Shown one piece after another: positions 8,412-16,304 of a DNA stretch of 64,000 nt. The notes under the pieces are model-generated. The model did not search any database. It worked only from the letters and a program-made list of their open reading frames with translations, and was not told where the DNA came from. A program made the translations under genes and the position numbers. The DNA comes from Pseudoramibacter alactolyticus (GTDB taxonomy: Bacteria; Bacillota; Clostridia; Eubacteriales; Eubacteriaceae), in NCBI RefSeq assembly GCF_050908235.1, contig NZ_CP194340.1; one strand, given 5' to 3'. Numbering within the stretch: the first letter of the stretch is position 1; each line of letters opens with the position of its first letter.

Positions 8412-8715
8412 TTAAAAAATATTACTGAACACATCCGAAAGGCTATCCGTCAGCTTGTCCAGCACCATGTCATTATCGGAATCGCTGGAATCCGAAGAAG
8501 GGCTGGCGCTTGACGGTGTTTTCTGAACGGTCTTCTCCGTTTGGTTGCGATTGGCCCACCAAGCGCTGATACTTGCCCGGCTAACGCCGGTATTAACGCC
8601 TAAGAATCCCAGTCAAATAAATTAAGAAATAAGTGACAAACAGAACTGTCAGGAGCATATATTTGATTTTGTTGAAATAGGGGGCATGTCCAGAGCAGAT
8701 GAAAAGGCCCGTCTT
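8412..8715 (-). pseudogene. Decayed membrane-protein fragment
   Basis: On the minus strand one frame reads GLFICSGHAPYFNKIKYML and then a hydrophobic helix (LTVLFVTYFLIYLTG). After a frameshift near 8600 a second frame continues with LGVNTGVSRASISAWWANRN and a Ser/Asp-rich tail ending DSLSDVFSNIF. The 5' end is lost at the CRISPR-like repeat at 8711. I do not recognise the family; only a membrane helix and a hydrophilic C-terminal tail can be described. Confidence 0.5.
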
Positions 8716-8739
8716 TCCCGCATACGCGGGGGGTGATCC
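8711..8739 (+). CRISPR. Single type I-E-like CRISPR repeat (relic)
   Basis: The 29-base segment starts GTCTTTCCCGCATACG and ends GGGGTGATCC. It matches the well-known type I-E repeat class (GTTTTTCCCGCACACG, then CGGGGGTGATCC) at all but two positions plus one extra G, including the short CCCGC/GCGGG hairpin. Its orientation relative to the Cas2-DnaQ relic on the same strand is that of an array placed downstream of cas2. No regular array remains, so this is a relic call based on one good copy. Confidence 0.5.
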
Positions 8740-8824
8740 TACGGCTGAAGTTAATCAAATAAAAGAAAATCTTTGATAAAGAAAATCCTTATTGAAAAAC
8801 GTTTTTTAAAGACAGACAATAGAA

Positions 8825-8852
8825 GTTCTTCCTGCATGCGGGAGATAGTCCT
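8825..8852 (+). repeat. Degenerate second copy of the CRISPR-like repeat
   Basis: The segment GTTCTTCCTGCATGCGGGAG with ATAGTCCT can be aligned to the repeat at 8711 with several changes and still forms the CTGCATGCGGG-type core. The start-to-start distance of 114 bases is not a clean multiple of the 61-base I-E unit, so this may be coincidence. Confidence 0.25.
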
Positions 8853-8871
8853 AAAAATAAATTAAGGAGCG

Positions 8872-9309
8872 ATGCCTGTGGAGATAAAAGATATTATCCA
8901 AACATACAGAGAAAAAATGGGATTAACTATGAAGGAACTATCGCAGAAAGTTGGAGCAAGTGAGGAGACTATATCAAGATGGAAATCCGAAGAGTATAGA
9001 AAATATGCGCCGTGATAAAGCTTCAGCGTTGGCGAATGCGCTAAAAATTGAATCGATGTATTTGATGGATTGGTATTCACACGCAGAATTTCATCAAGAG
9101 CAAGATAACGGGAATATTTCATATTTTGTCAACGAAGGAGCACGCGCACAAAAATCAATAATTATTTGTGACATCAACATGTCCGGAAGCCGGTATCGCC
9201 AAAGGGACGTAGCAAATATTTTCACGAGCTTGGATAATTAAGGTTAATAGGCGATGAAAAGTTATCGGAAGTTTTAAAATATTCTGAATTTATTTTGAAT
9301 GATAAATAA
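8872..9309 (+). pseudogene. XRE-family helix-turn-helix regulator, frameshifted
   Basis: ATG at 8872 follows an AAGGAG site and opens a frame MPVEIKDIIQTYREKMGLT with the HTH MKELSQKVGASEETISRWKS. One extra base near 8995 breaks it; the next frame continues IENMRRDKASALANALKIESMYLMDW, the usual end of this HTH domain, and runs to 9241. A final frame (LRLIGDEKLSEVLKYSEFILNDK, to 9309) looks like the last helix of a similar regulator. At least two lesions separate these parts. Such regulators often sit next to mobile or toxin-antitoxin genes, but no partner is seen. Confidence 0.75.
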
Positions 9310-9401
9310 AAAAGGAAGGCTTGCGTCAGAAGACCATCACTGAAGCCGCCGGTTAAGGCATATGGGTTTCGCATCCTAAGCGGCGGGCGATCCGTTTGAT
9401 C

Positions 9402-10025
9402 TCAATCATCTCGGGGAGCGGGGGTTTTGAATAAATAGTTATACAGCATTTCGGCAAATTCGCTTATGACCTTTTCCTCATCGTGCGCTTCGGCGGGGAA
9501 GAACGAAAGCTCGTGAACGATGGCTTCAATGCTCGTGTGAATCATAAACGCGGCGGTAGAAAGATCCTTTATCTTGAGACTTGACTTATAAAACTCGAGC
9601 AAAGACAATATTTTATTTATTGCAAATGTACGGTATGGATTTTCCAATCGGCGAAAATCGTCGTTTTGATACGATAAAGACGTAACTTCCTTCTGGAACG
9701 GAGTTAAATATTTGTGGCTTTCCATGACGGAGAAAATATATTTTTTTATCAGCGCAAGCGGAGAGAGCCGGGAAATATCCTCCGGGATTATTTTTTCTAA
9801 AACATCCGAATATAAATCATCGACCAGCTCGTTGTAGATTTCTTTTTTATTGGGAAAATAACGGTATAATGAGCCGATAGAGATGTTGGCCTCTTTTGCA
9901 ATTTCGTTAGTGCTTACATTTGCATAGCCCTTTTCCGAGAACAGCCCCAGAGCTGTTTTTTTTATGAGCCTTTTTCTTGCGATGCTTCTTTTTTGCTTTG
10001 GTATGCGGGTTTTTTCCGAGTGCAT
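9402..10025 (-). CDS. TetR/AcrR-family repressor of the adjacent ABC exporter
   Basis: A 207-residue protein with an N-terminal TetR DNA-binding domain: RLIKKTALGLFSEKGYANVSTNEIAKEANISIGSLYRYFPNKKEIYNEL contains the recognition helix and the SLYRYFPNK signature. The C-terminal two thirds is the helical ligand-binding domain without recognisable specificity. It is divergent from the ABC exporter at 10.28 kb, the classical arrangement for a local repressor. Two palindromic operator candidates lie in the shared intergenic region. Confidence 0.88.
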   Translation of the reverse strand: MHSEKTRIPKQKRSIARKRLIKKTALGLFSEKGYANVSTNEIAKEANISIGSLYRYFPNKKEIYNELVDDLYSDVLEKIIPEDISRLSPLALIKKYIFSVMESHKYLTPFQKEVTSLSYQNDDFRRLENPYRTFAINKILSLLEFYKSSLKIKDLSTAAFMIHTSIEAIVHELSFFPAEAHDEEKVISEFAEMLYNYLFKTPAPRDD

Positions 10026-10141
10026 TTATTAAACCTCTGTTATTTCGCGCGGACAGTAACAACAATTTCTTTGATTTTATCATAGATTGTCAAATCCCAG
10101 TCTGATTATGCCATATAAAAACGCAGCGATCAATATAATGC

Positions 10142-10216
10142 GAGTAATAGCTCATATTCTATTGACAAATCGCCGGCAACATGCAACAATAGATAATAAA
10201 CATGAGTAAAAACTCA
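10142..10216 (+). promoter_or_regulatory. ABC exporter promoter bracketed by two TetR operator candidates
   Basis: A promoter with TTGACA at 10162-10167, a 17-base spacer and AACAAT at 10185-10190 reads toward the exporter. It is flanked by two related palindromes, GAGTAATAGCTC at 10142-10153 and GAGTAAAAACTC at 10204-10215, the latter inside the larger palindrome TGAGTAAAAACTCA. The shared pattern GAGTAANANCTC around a promoter next to a tetR gene suggests operators; this is inference. Confidence 0.55.
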
Positions 10217-10281
10217 CTTTTGTTCTATTGATTGACATATAAGAGCGCCGAATTCAATACAGGCAGGGAAAGGATTGAGAT

Positions 10282-10990
10282 ATGAGCTTTATTCGTTTTA
10301 GAAGGGTAACGAGGGAATACCGCACGGGAAATCATATAATAAGGGCGCTTGATCGTGTTGACATGGACATTGAGCAGGGGCAGTTCACGGTGATTTTAGG
10401 GCCCTCTGGCTCCGGCAAATCGACCTTTCTGAACCTTTTGGGCGGAATGGATTACGTAACAAGCGGGGAAATTGATGTGGGCGAGAAAACCGTATCGAGC
10501 CTGACCGAAAAGGAAAGAACGCTGTACAGAAGACGGGATATCGGCTTTGTCTTTCAGTTTTATAATCTTATCCCGACGCTTACGGCTTACGAAAATGTTG
10601 ATATGGTTTCCAAATTGTCCGAGAATGCGATCGGCGCAGAGAAAGCTTTAGAAGCGGTCGGGCTGCTGACGCGTGCGGATAATCTGCCGTCGCAGCTTTC
10701 GGGCGGCGAGCTTCAGCGGGTATCCATCGCAAGAGCCATTTGCAAAAATCCCAAATTACTTCTTTGCGACGAGCCCACCGCGGCGCTCGACAGCGAAACC
10801 GGCAAAAGCGTACTGACCATGCTTCATGCTTCAGTCCATGGCGGAAAAATACGGGAATGCGGTTGTCCTGGTGACGCACAATGCCGCCGTAGCGCCGGCC
10901 GCGGACAGATTGATCCGGCTGAAGGACGGCAAAATCAATGAGGTCGCCAATCAGCCGAATCCGGTTCCGATGGCGGAGGTAGTGTGGTAA
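10282..10990 (+). pseudogene. ABC transporter ATP-binding protein (MacB/LolD type), broken by a 7-bp duplication
   Basis: The N-terminal two thirds is a normal exporter ATPase: Walker A GPSGSGKST, Q-loop FVFQFYNLIPTL, signature LSGGELQRV and Walker B LLLCDEPTAALD. At 10819-10832 the heptamer ATGCTTC is present twice in tandem, which shifts the frame. Removing one copy restores TMLQSMAEKYGNAVVLVTHN, with the switch histidine, and a normal C-terminus ending AEVVW at 10990, where the stop overlaps the permease ATG. As written, the product lacks the H-loop and ends with unrelated residues at 10941. Not a homopolymer, so a sequencing slip is less likely than a real duplication. Confidence 0.88.
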
Positions 10991-13284
10991 TGGGATACCT
11001 AAATAAAAAATTCAGGCGGGATTCCTTTAGGCTATTGCCTCAGTTTATCTCCGTCATCGTTATGGCCGCTCTGTCGATCGCGGTCTACTGCGGCATGAGC
11101 GCCGTGTGGACAGGTATGGAATATGCCTATCATGATTATAAAAAAGAAACAAAATTAGCAGATGTCTATGTCGCCGGCGCGCATATCGAGGGCAGCGTTA
11201 CGGACAAAATCAGGAAGCTGCCGTATGTGCGCGAAGCCGAGGGTGCGATGCTGGTTAAATATAACGCCGTCATCAATCACAATCAATCGGATCTTTACGT
11301 TCACTCTTTTAAGCAGAGCACCAAAAAGGTGCTCAATCCGCTTATCAGAAGCGGAGAGCGGTTAAAGGAAGATGCAGAGGGTCTCTGGATTGACGAGGAT
11401 TATGCAAGGGCAAACGGGCTGAAAGCGGGAGATGAAATTTCAATAGCATACGACGGCGCCGAGCATCGGGTGAAAATATTGGGAACGGTGCTCGATGCCG
11501 AAAATATCTATTTTGTCACGGCTTATTCGGAGACCGTTCCGGACCATGTCCGCCACGGATACGGCTATATGAGCGAAAAATACGCTCAAAAACTGATGGG
11601 AGGTGTTTCCTATAATCAGATAAGAATAGCCTTATCCGGCAAAGCCGTATCCAAAGAAAAGCTTCAACGGGAAGTTAAGGCCATCATGGGCGAGGCTTTT
11701 TTGTCCCTTACGATGAAAGAGGACAAGGTGTCTGTAAATCAGGTCGACGACGAAATTGCCCAAATAAGAAAGATGGCCGTGCTGTTTTCATTCGTTTTTA
11801 TTCTGTTATCCATTCTGTCGATTTATACGACGATGAGCCGATTGATCAGCAAGCAGATCGTTCAGATCGGGACGTTAAAATCCCTGGGCTTCTACGATTG
11901 GCAGATTTACCTGCATTACGGGCTGTACGGCTTTTTCACGGCCGCACTCGGAAGCATAATCGGAATGGCTGCGGGATATTCCGTAGTCGCAGATCTGGTT
12001 ATGGCGATTAAAAAATCCACTCTGACCCTGCCGGTCTGGGATAAGCGCATCGGCGCCGACAGTATTTTATTAATTCTGCTGATGATTTTGATATGCATGG
12101 CGGCCACCGTCGTCACGACAAGAAAGGCCGTAAAAAACAATCCGTCATTTACGATACGCGGTGTGATAGAGAAGAAGTCGGATATAGGCAAGAAACAGAA
12201 AAGGACAAAGCATTCCTTTGATATCATATGGACGATTCGGAGCATGAAAATGCATCCGGTGCGCACCGCGATGAGCATCATCGCCATTATCGGAAGCGTG
12301 GTGCTGATGGTTGCCGGCCTCGGTGTTTGGGATTCGCTGTACGGCTCCTACAATCAGGTGTACAAAGAGGAATTCTGCTATCGGTATGTCGGTCAGGTAT
12401 CGCGGGCGGCGTATGAGGAAATCAGAAAATCGTTCGAGTCATACAATGCCCAGTTTGCGCAGACACAGTCCGCGGATTTTTCTCATGGCGGGAAGACTGA
12501 AGAAGGCGTTTTATTTGCGCTTGGGCCGGGGAATATGATCCGATTGTTTGACGCAAAAACAAGAGAGAAAATCAATTTGGAAAACGAAGAGGCCGTTATC
12601 TCTTCTCAGATGGCCAGAAAACTTTCCGTATCTGTCGGAGAGCGCATCGCGTATAAAACCGCCGAGACGTCTGAAACGCACAGCATCGCCGTCACGGCCA
12701 TCGCCGATGCAAAAATGCCGCAGGGCATCTTTGTCAACAAGGATAACCTTGAGCGCTTTGAGCCGAATACGATATATATAGGCGACGAAGCGGCTTATCG
12801 TCACGCCGGGGCGGAGAAGCGCATCAGCAATATCATGTCTGTTGACAAGCAAAGGAATAACATGAAAGAAATGATGGACAGTGTTCATGCCATCATGTAT
12901 ATCCTGATTCTTGCCGCGTTCATTTTGAGCGCCGTTATTCTTTACAATTTGGGCATATTGTCATGTATCGAGCGCTATCGCGAATACGCGACCATGAAGG
13001 TCATAGGCTTTTATAACCGGGAAATCAACGCTCTGATCATAAAAGAGAGCATTTTTCATCTTCTCATCGGGCTTGCCGTAGGCATTCCGCTGAGCGGGCA
13101 ATTCCTGAAACTTTATATCGGTGTTGTCTCTATGGACAGCATGGAGTGGACGCCGACAATAACGAGAGGGCATTTTTTGCTGGTTGTCGGCAGCGTTATT
13201 TGTTTTTCTATGCTGATCGACTTGATTGTCTTCAGAAAGGTTAAAAGGGTGGATATGGTCGAATCGTTAAAAACCGTAGAATAA
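10990..13284 (+). CDS. FtsX-like ABC exporter permease
   Basis: About 764 residues with one helix at the N-terminus (LLPQFISVIVMAALSIAVYCG), a large extracellular domain, three helices near residues 255-380, a fourth near 420, a second extracellular domain, and three C-terminal helices. This is the duplicated FtsX layout of permeases for antimicrobial peptides, lipids or lipoproteins. The ATG at 10990 overlaps the restored ATPase stop (TAATG), so it is preferred over the GTG six bases upstream. With the ATPase broken, the exporter is probably inactive unless the frame is restored. Confidence 0.88.
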   Translation: MGYLNKKFRRDSFRLLPQFISVIVMAALSIAVYCGMSAVWTGMEYAYHDYKKETKLADVYVAGAHIEGSVTDKIRKLPYVREAEGAMLVKYNAVINHNQSDLYVHSFKQSTKKVLNPLIRSGERLKEDAEGLWIDEDYARANGLKAGDEISIAYDGAEHRVKILGTVLDAENIYFVTAYSETVPDHVRHGYGYMSEKYAQKLMGGVSYNQIRIALSGKAVSKEKLQREVKAIMGEAFLSLTMKEDKVSVNQVDDEIAQIRKMAVLFSFVFILLSILSIYTTMSRLISKQIVQIGTLKSLGFYDWQIYLHYGLYGFFTAALGSIIGMAAGYSVVADLVMAIKKSTLTLPVWDKRIGADSILLILLMILICMAATVVTTRKAVKNNPSFTIRGVIEKKSDIGKKQKRTKHSFDIIWTIRSMKMHPVRTAMSIIAIIGSVVLMVAGLGVWDSLYGSYNQVYKEEFCYRYVGQVSRAAYEEIRKSFESYNAQFAQTQSADFSHGGKTEEGVLFALGPGNMIRLFDAKTREKINLENEEAVISSQMARKLSVSVGERIAYKTAETSETHSIAVTAIADAKMPQGIFVNKDNLERFEPNTIYIGDEAAYRHAGAEKRISNIMSVDKQRNNMKEMMDSVHAIMYILILAAFILSAVILYNLGILSCIERYREYATMKVIGFYNREINALIIKESIFHLLIGLAVGIPLSGQFLKLYIGVVSMDSMEWTPTITRGHFLLVVGSVICFSMLIDLIVFRKVKRVDMVESLKTVE

Positions 13285-13341
13285 TCGACGGCCGCCGCGC
13301 GCATGCTTGGTGTGATGTTATGGGGAAGGAGTGGTTGCGGT

Positions 13342-14121
13342 ATGGATATCATGGATTATTTTGCGGTTCGCATCGTTCCGAGGCTGTATCGGGGAAAAGG
13401 GGCGTTTCACCCCGAGGAAACGGGTGCGCTCACCGATACGGTGAGCTGTGTCCGGGAAAATGATGTCAATCTCTTTTTCATACGCAAGGGTGGCACGCAG
13501 ATAGCCGTCGATGCGGGATATAAGAACCACGGGGGCTTTCTGGCGGCGTGCGAAGAGATAGGCGTAAGCCCCGAAAAAACGGAAGCGCTGTTTCTTACCC
13601 ATGCCGATCCCGACCATGCGGGCGGGCTCGATACTGGACAAAAAAATCATTTTGGCAGCGCGAGGGTCTATCTCGGGGAAATCGAAGAAAATTATCTGAA
13701 AAACACTTATTATCGTAAGAAAGTAGGCCCTTTCGGCTTGAAAAATTCCGTGACGATAAGGCGCGGATATCGTCTGCTCAAGGATGAAGCGGTCGTTCGG
13801 ATCGGCGGTATCAAGGTTCATGCCTATTTGGTACCCGGGCACACGCGGGGACATCTTTGCTATCTCATTGACGACTCGATGCTTTTTACGGGTGATGCCA
13901 TCGCGCTCAATCAGGCGGGCGGCTGGTGCTTTTTCGACCTCTTTAATGATGACAGCAAGATGAATATTCAATCGCTTAAGCGTCTTAAGAGACGGATCGA
14001 TTTGTCGCAGGTGAAGTATGTCTTTACCGCGCACAACGGGTTTACAGATGGCGCAGACAAGGCTAAGTACGAACAGGCCGAACTTTTTGGTCTAACCAAT
14101 TCTTTAAATTTCCTCAAATGA
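13342..14121 (+). CDS. MBL-fold metallo-hydrolase
   Basis: A metallo-beta-lactamase-fold protein of about 259 residues. Metal-binding motifs are visible in order: LTHADPDHAGGLD (H-x-D-x-D-H variant), VPGHTRGHLCY, LFTGDAIAL and FTAHNGF. The start at 13342 is chosen because AAGGAG lies upstream and the earlier part of the frame reads like intergenic sequence. It follows the ABC permease by 57 bases on the same strand and may be co-transcribed. Substrate unknown; the fold covers lactonases, thioesterases and flavoproteins. Confidence 0.85.
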   Translation: MDIMDYFAVRIVPRLYRGKGAFHPEETGALTDTVSCVRENDVNLFFIRKGGTQIAVDAGYKNHGGFLAACEEIGVSPEKTEALFLTHADPDHAGGLDTGQKNHFGSARVYLGEIEENYLKNTYYRKKVGPFGLKNSVTIRRGYRLLKDEAVVRIGGIKVHAYLVPGHTRGHLCYLIDDSMLFTGDAIALNQAGGWCFFDLFNDDSKMNIQSLKRLKRRIDLSQVKYVFTAHNGFTDGADKAKYEQAELFGLTNSLNFLK

Positions 14122-14143
14122 AGCGGCTGCATTCGGAAAAATA

Positions 14144-14172
14144 TTGAAAAAATCCATTGAACATGTTAATCT
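14144..14172 (+). promoter_or_regulatory. Promoter of the alcohol dehydrogenase gene
   Basis: TTGAAA and TAATCT are separated by 17 bases, about 70 bases before the start codon. Confidence 0.5.
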
Positions 14173-14240
14173 ATTAACAAACAAAATTAAGCCATTTATT
14201 AGTCAGTGAAATGGCGGCGGATGATCAAAGGAGGACAATT

Positions 14241-15452
14241 ATGCAACGATTTACATTGCCCAGAGATTTATATCACGGCGAGGGCGCACTGGCCGTTTTA
14301 AAAGAACTCAAAGGCAGCAAGGCCATGGTGCTGGTGGGCGGCGGCTCGATGAAGCGCGGCGGCTTCTTGCAGCAGGCCTGTGATTATTTGGTGGAAGCCG
14401 GTTTTGCGATCAGCGTTTATGAAGGCATTGAGGCGGACCCATCCATCGAAACGGTGATGCAGGGCGCGCAGGCCATGCTGGATTTTAAACCGGACTGGAT
14501 TGTGGCCATGGGGGGCGGTTCTGTCATCGACGCGGCCAAGGCCATGTGGATCAAATACGAAGTGCCGGATATCACCTTTGAAGACATGCAGAAACCCCTG
14601 CCAAAGCTGCGCCAGAAAGCGCATTTTGCGGCGATTCCCTCCACTTCCGGCACGGCGACGGAGGTCACGGCGTTTTCCATTATCACGGATTACAGCAAAG
14701 GCATTAAATATCCCATCGCCGATTATGAAATCACGCCGGACATCGCCATTGTCGATGCGGCCCTGGTGGCAGCGCTGCCTCAAAAGCAGGTGGCCCACAC
14801 CGGGATGGACGCCCTGACCCATGCCATCGAGGCCTATGTCTCCACGGCGAACAGCGCTTATTCCGACGGGCTGGCGCTTCACGCCATCGAATTGGTTCAC
14901 AACAATCTGATCGCTTCCTACAATGGGGATCAGCAGGCCCGCGCCGTCATGCACGACGCCCAGTGTTTGGCCGGCATGGCCTTCTCCAACGCGCTGCTGG
15001 GCATCGTCCATTCCATGGCGCACAAAACTGGGGCGGCTTTTGCGGATTACGGCGCCCACATTATTCACGGGGCGGCCAACGCTATGTATCTGCCCAAGGT
15101 GGTGGCCTTCAATGCGGCGGACCCGGCGGCGAAGGCGCGTTACGGCCGCATTGCGGATACGATGGGGCTGGCCGGCAAAGACGACGGCGAAAAGGTGGCG
15201 AGCCTGATTGCCGAGCTGCGGGCCATGAGCGACGCGCTGAACATTCCCCACGGGATCGGCACTTACGGCGCCGACGCTTATCCGGCGGAACAGGGCTTCG
15301 TGCCGGAAGCCGTATTTCTGGAACGCCTGCCGGAAATCGCGAAGAATGCCATTGCGGATGCCTGCACGCCCTCGAGCCCGCGCCAGCCTTCTCAGGAAGA
15401 GATGGAAGCGCTGCTCAAATGCTGCTACTACGACACCGAGGTTGATTTTTAA
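14241..15452 (+). CDS. Iron-containing alcohol dehydrogenase
   Basis: A 403-residue member of the group III iron-dependent alcohol dehydrogenases (NAD(P)-linked reduction of aldehydes, for example to butanol or 1,3-propanediol). Hallmarks are VAMGGGSVIDAAKAM for nucleotide binding, PSTSGTATEVTAFSII, the metal-ligand helix GMDALTHAIEAYVS, and the two histidine segments IVHSMAHKTGAAF and GAANAMYLPKVV. ATG at 14241 follows AAAGGAGG at 6 bases, so the upstream residues of the open frame are not used. The NUDIX gene starts two bases after its stop. Confidence 0.93.
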   Translation: MQRFTLPRDLYHGEGALAVLKELKGSKAMVLVGGGSMKRGGFLQQACDYLVEAGFAISVYEGIEADPSIETVMQGAQAMLDFKPDWIVAMGGGSVIDAAKAMWIKYEVPDITFEDMQKPLPKLRQKAHFAAIPSTSGTATEVTAFSIITDYSKGIKYPIADYEITPDIAIVDAALVAALPQKQVAHTGMDALTHAIEAYVSTANSAYSDGLALHAIELVHNNLIASYNGDQQARAVMHDAQCLAGMAFSNALLGIVHSMAHKTGAAFADYGAHIIHGAANAMYLPKVVAFNAADPAAKARYGRIADTMGLAGKDDGEKVASLIAELRAMSDALNIPHGIGTYGADAYPAEQGFVPEAVFLERLPEIAKNAIADACTPSSPRQPSQEEMEALLKCCYYDTEVDF

Positions 15453-15454
15453 CG

Positions 15455-15976
15455 ATGGCGAAGCGGCGGGACAGGCAAGGACTGACGGAAGCCGAATTTT
15501 TGGCGGCCTACGACCCGGACCGCTACCCTAAGCCGGCGGTCACCGCAGATATCGTGATTTTAAACGACCGGGACGAGGTGCTTTTGGTGCGGCGGGGCGG
15601 CCATCCTTTTTTGGGATGCTGGGCGCTGCCCGGCGGCTTTGCCAATCCGGATGAGCCGCTGGCGCAGACGGCAGCCCGGGAGCTTGCGGAGGAAACCGGC
15701 CTGACCGGTTTGCCGCTCACCCTGATTGGCGTCTTTTCGGAGCCGGGCCGGGATCCCCGGGGCTGGACCATCTCGGCGGCCTACAGCAGCTGCGTTCGAA
15801 AAGCGGTCGTTATTCCCCGCGCCGGAGACGATGCAGCGGCAACCGCTTGGTGGCGGATCGACGCGGCGGGGCAAATCCTGCATCGCGGCGATGAGGCGAT
15901 GACCTTTCAGGATTTGGCCTTTGACCATGCCGCCATATTAACGGCGGCTTTGGCACAGCGCGCATGGGATGAATGA
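15455..15976 (+). CDS. NUDIX hydrolase
   Basis: A 173-residue protein with the complete NUDIX box (G-x5-E-x7-R-E-x2-E-E-x-G): GGFANPDEPLAQ followed by TAARELAEETGLT at about residues 67-91. Members hydrolyse nucleoside diphosphate derivatives such as ADP-ribose or oxidised nucleotides. The layout with GCWALPGGF is close to ADP-ribose pyrophosphatase-like members. Two bases separate it from the alcohol dehydrogenase, implying one transcript; a terminator follows. Confidence 0.9.
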   Translation: MAKRRDRQGLTEAEFLAAYDPDRYPKPAVTADIVILNDRDEVLLVRRGGHPFLGCWALPGGFANPDEPLAQTAARELAEETGLTGLPLTLIGVFSEPGRDPRGWTISAAYSSCVRKAVVIPRAGDDAAATAWWRIDAAGQILHRGDEAMTFQDLAFDHAAILTAALAQRAWDE

Positions 15977-15991
15977 AGCCGTTTTTCACAG

Positions 15992-16022
15992 GACAGCTTG
16001 CTTCGGCAGGCTGTCTTTTTTT
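15992..16022 (+). terminator. Terminator of the adh-nudix operon
   Basis: GACAGC and GCTGTC close a hairpin around a CTTCGG tetraloop-type turn, followed by seven T residues. Confidence 0.88.
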
Positions 16023-16115
16023 ATGCGATCCGGTGACGGCAAGGAAAATAATCCCATGGCAAAGCTGACGTGAATAGAAAGCCAAAAAGGCATTAAGAAA
16101 AAACTTAATAAAAGC

Positions 16116-16144
16116 TTGACAGGCGCAGCGGAATGCTTTATAGT
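16116..16144 (+). promoter_or_regulatory. Promoter of metQ and its leader
   Basis: A near-consensus promoter: TTGACA, 17-base spacer, TATAGT. It gives a 5' leader of about 150 bases before metQ that contains the 25-codon frame at 16198. Confidence 0.75.
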
Positions 16145-16197
16145 TTAAAACATAGTTAACAAATGGATAAACCACGGATTCGATGGAGGAGGAAGCC

Positions 16198-16275
16198 ATG
16201 CACACGGCGATTTTGGTTGCTACCAATATTAAAAATCAGCGAATGTGCTGTTCATATCATGGGATTAAAGGTTAA
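16198..16275 (+). CDS. 25-residue leader peptide candidate with a Met-Cys-Cys run
   Basis: A short frame between the metQ promoter and metQ has its own strong ribosome site (GGAGGAGG, 6 bases before the ATG). It encodes 25 residues with ILVATNIKNQ followed by RMCCSYHG near the end. A methionine and two adjacent cysteine codons ahead of a sulfur amino-acid transporter suggest a translated sensor. No terminator is visible between its stop and metQ, so classical attenuation is not shown. It may also be a simple upstream peptide. Confidence 0.45.
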   Translation: MHTAILVATNIKNQRMCCSYHGIKG

Positions 16276-16304
16276 AAAATAAAATTTCAAATGGAGGAGC
16301 ATTG

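Noticed and set aside
9310..9401. Possible transposase or helix-turn-helix trace between xre and tetR
   Set aside because: A few residues on the minus strand (MIEIKRIARRLG) look suggestive, but the stretch is too short and broken to support a call.
16080..16300. SAM riboswitch or T-box before metQ
   Set aside because: None of the conserved S-box or T-box sequences is present; only a short peptide frame is seen.
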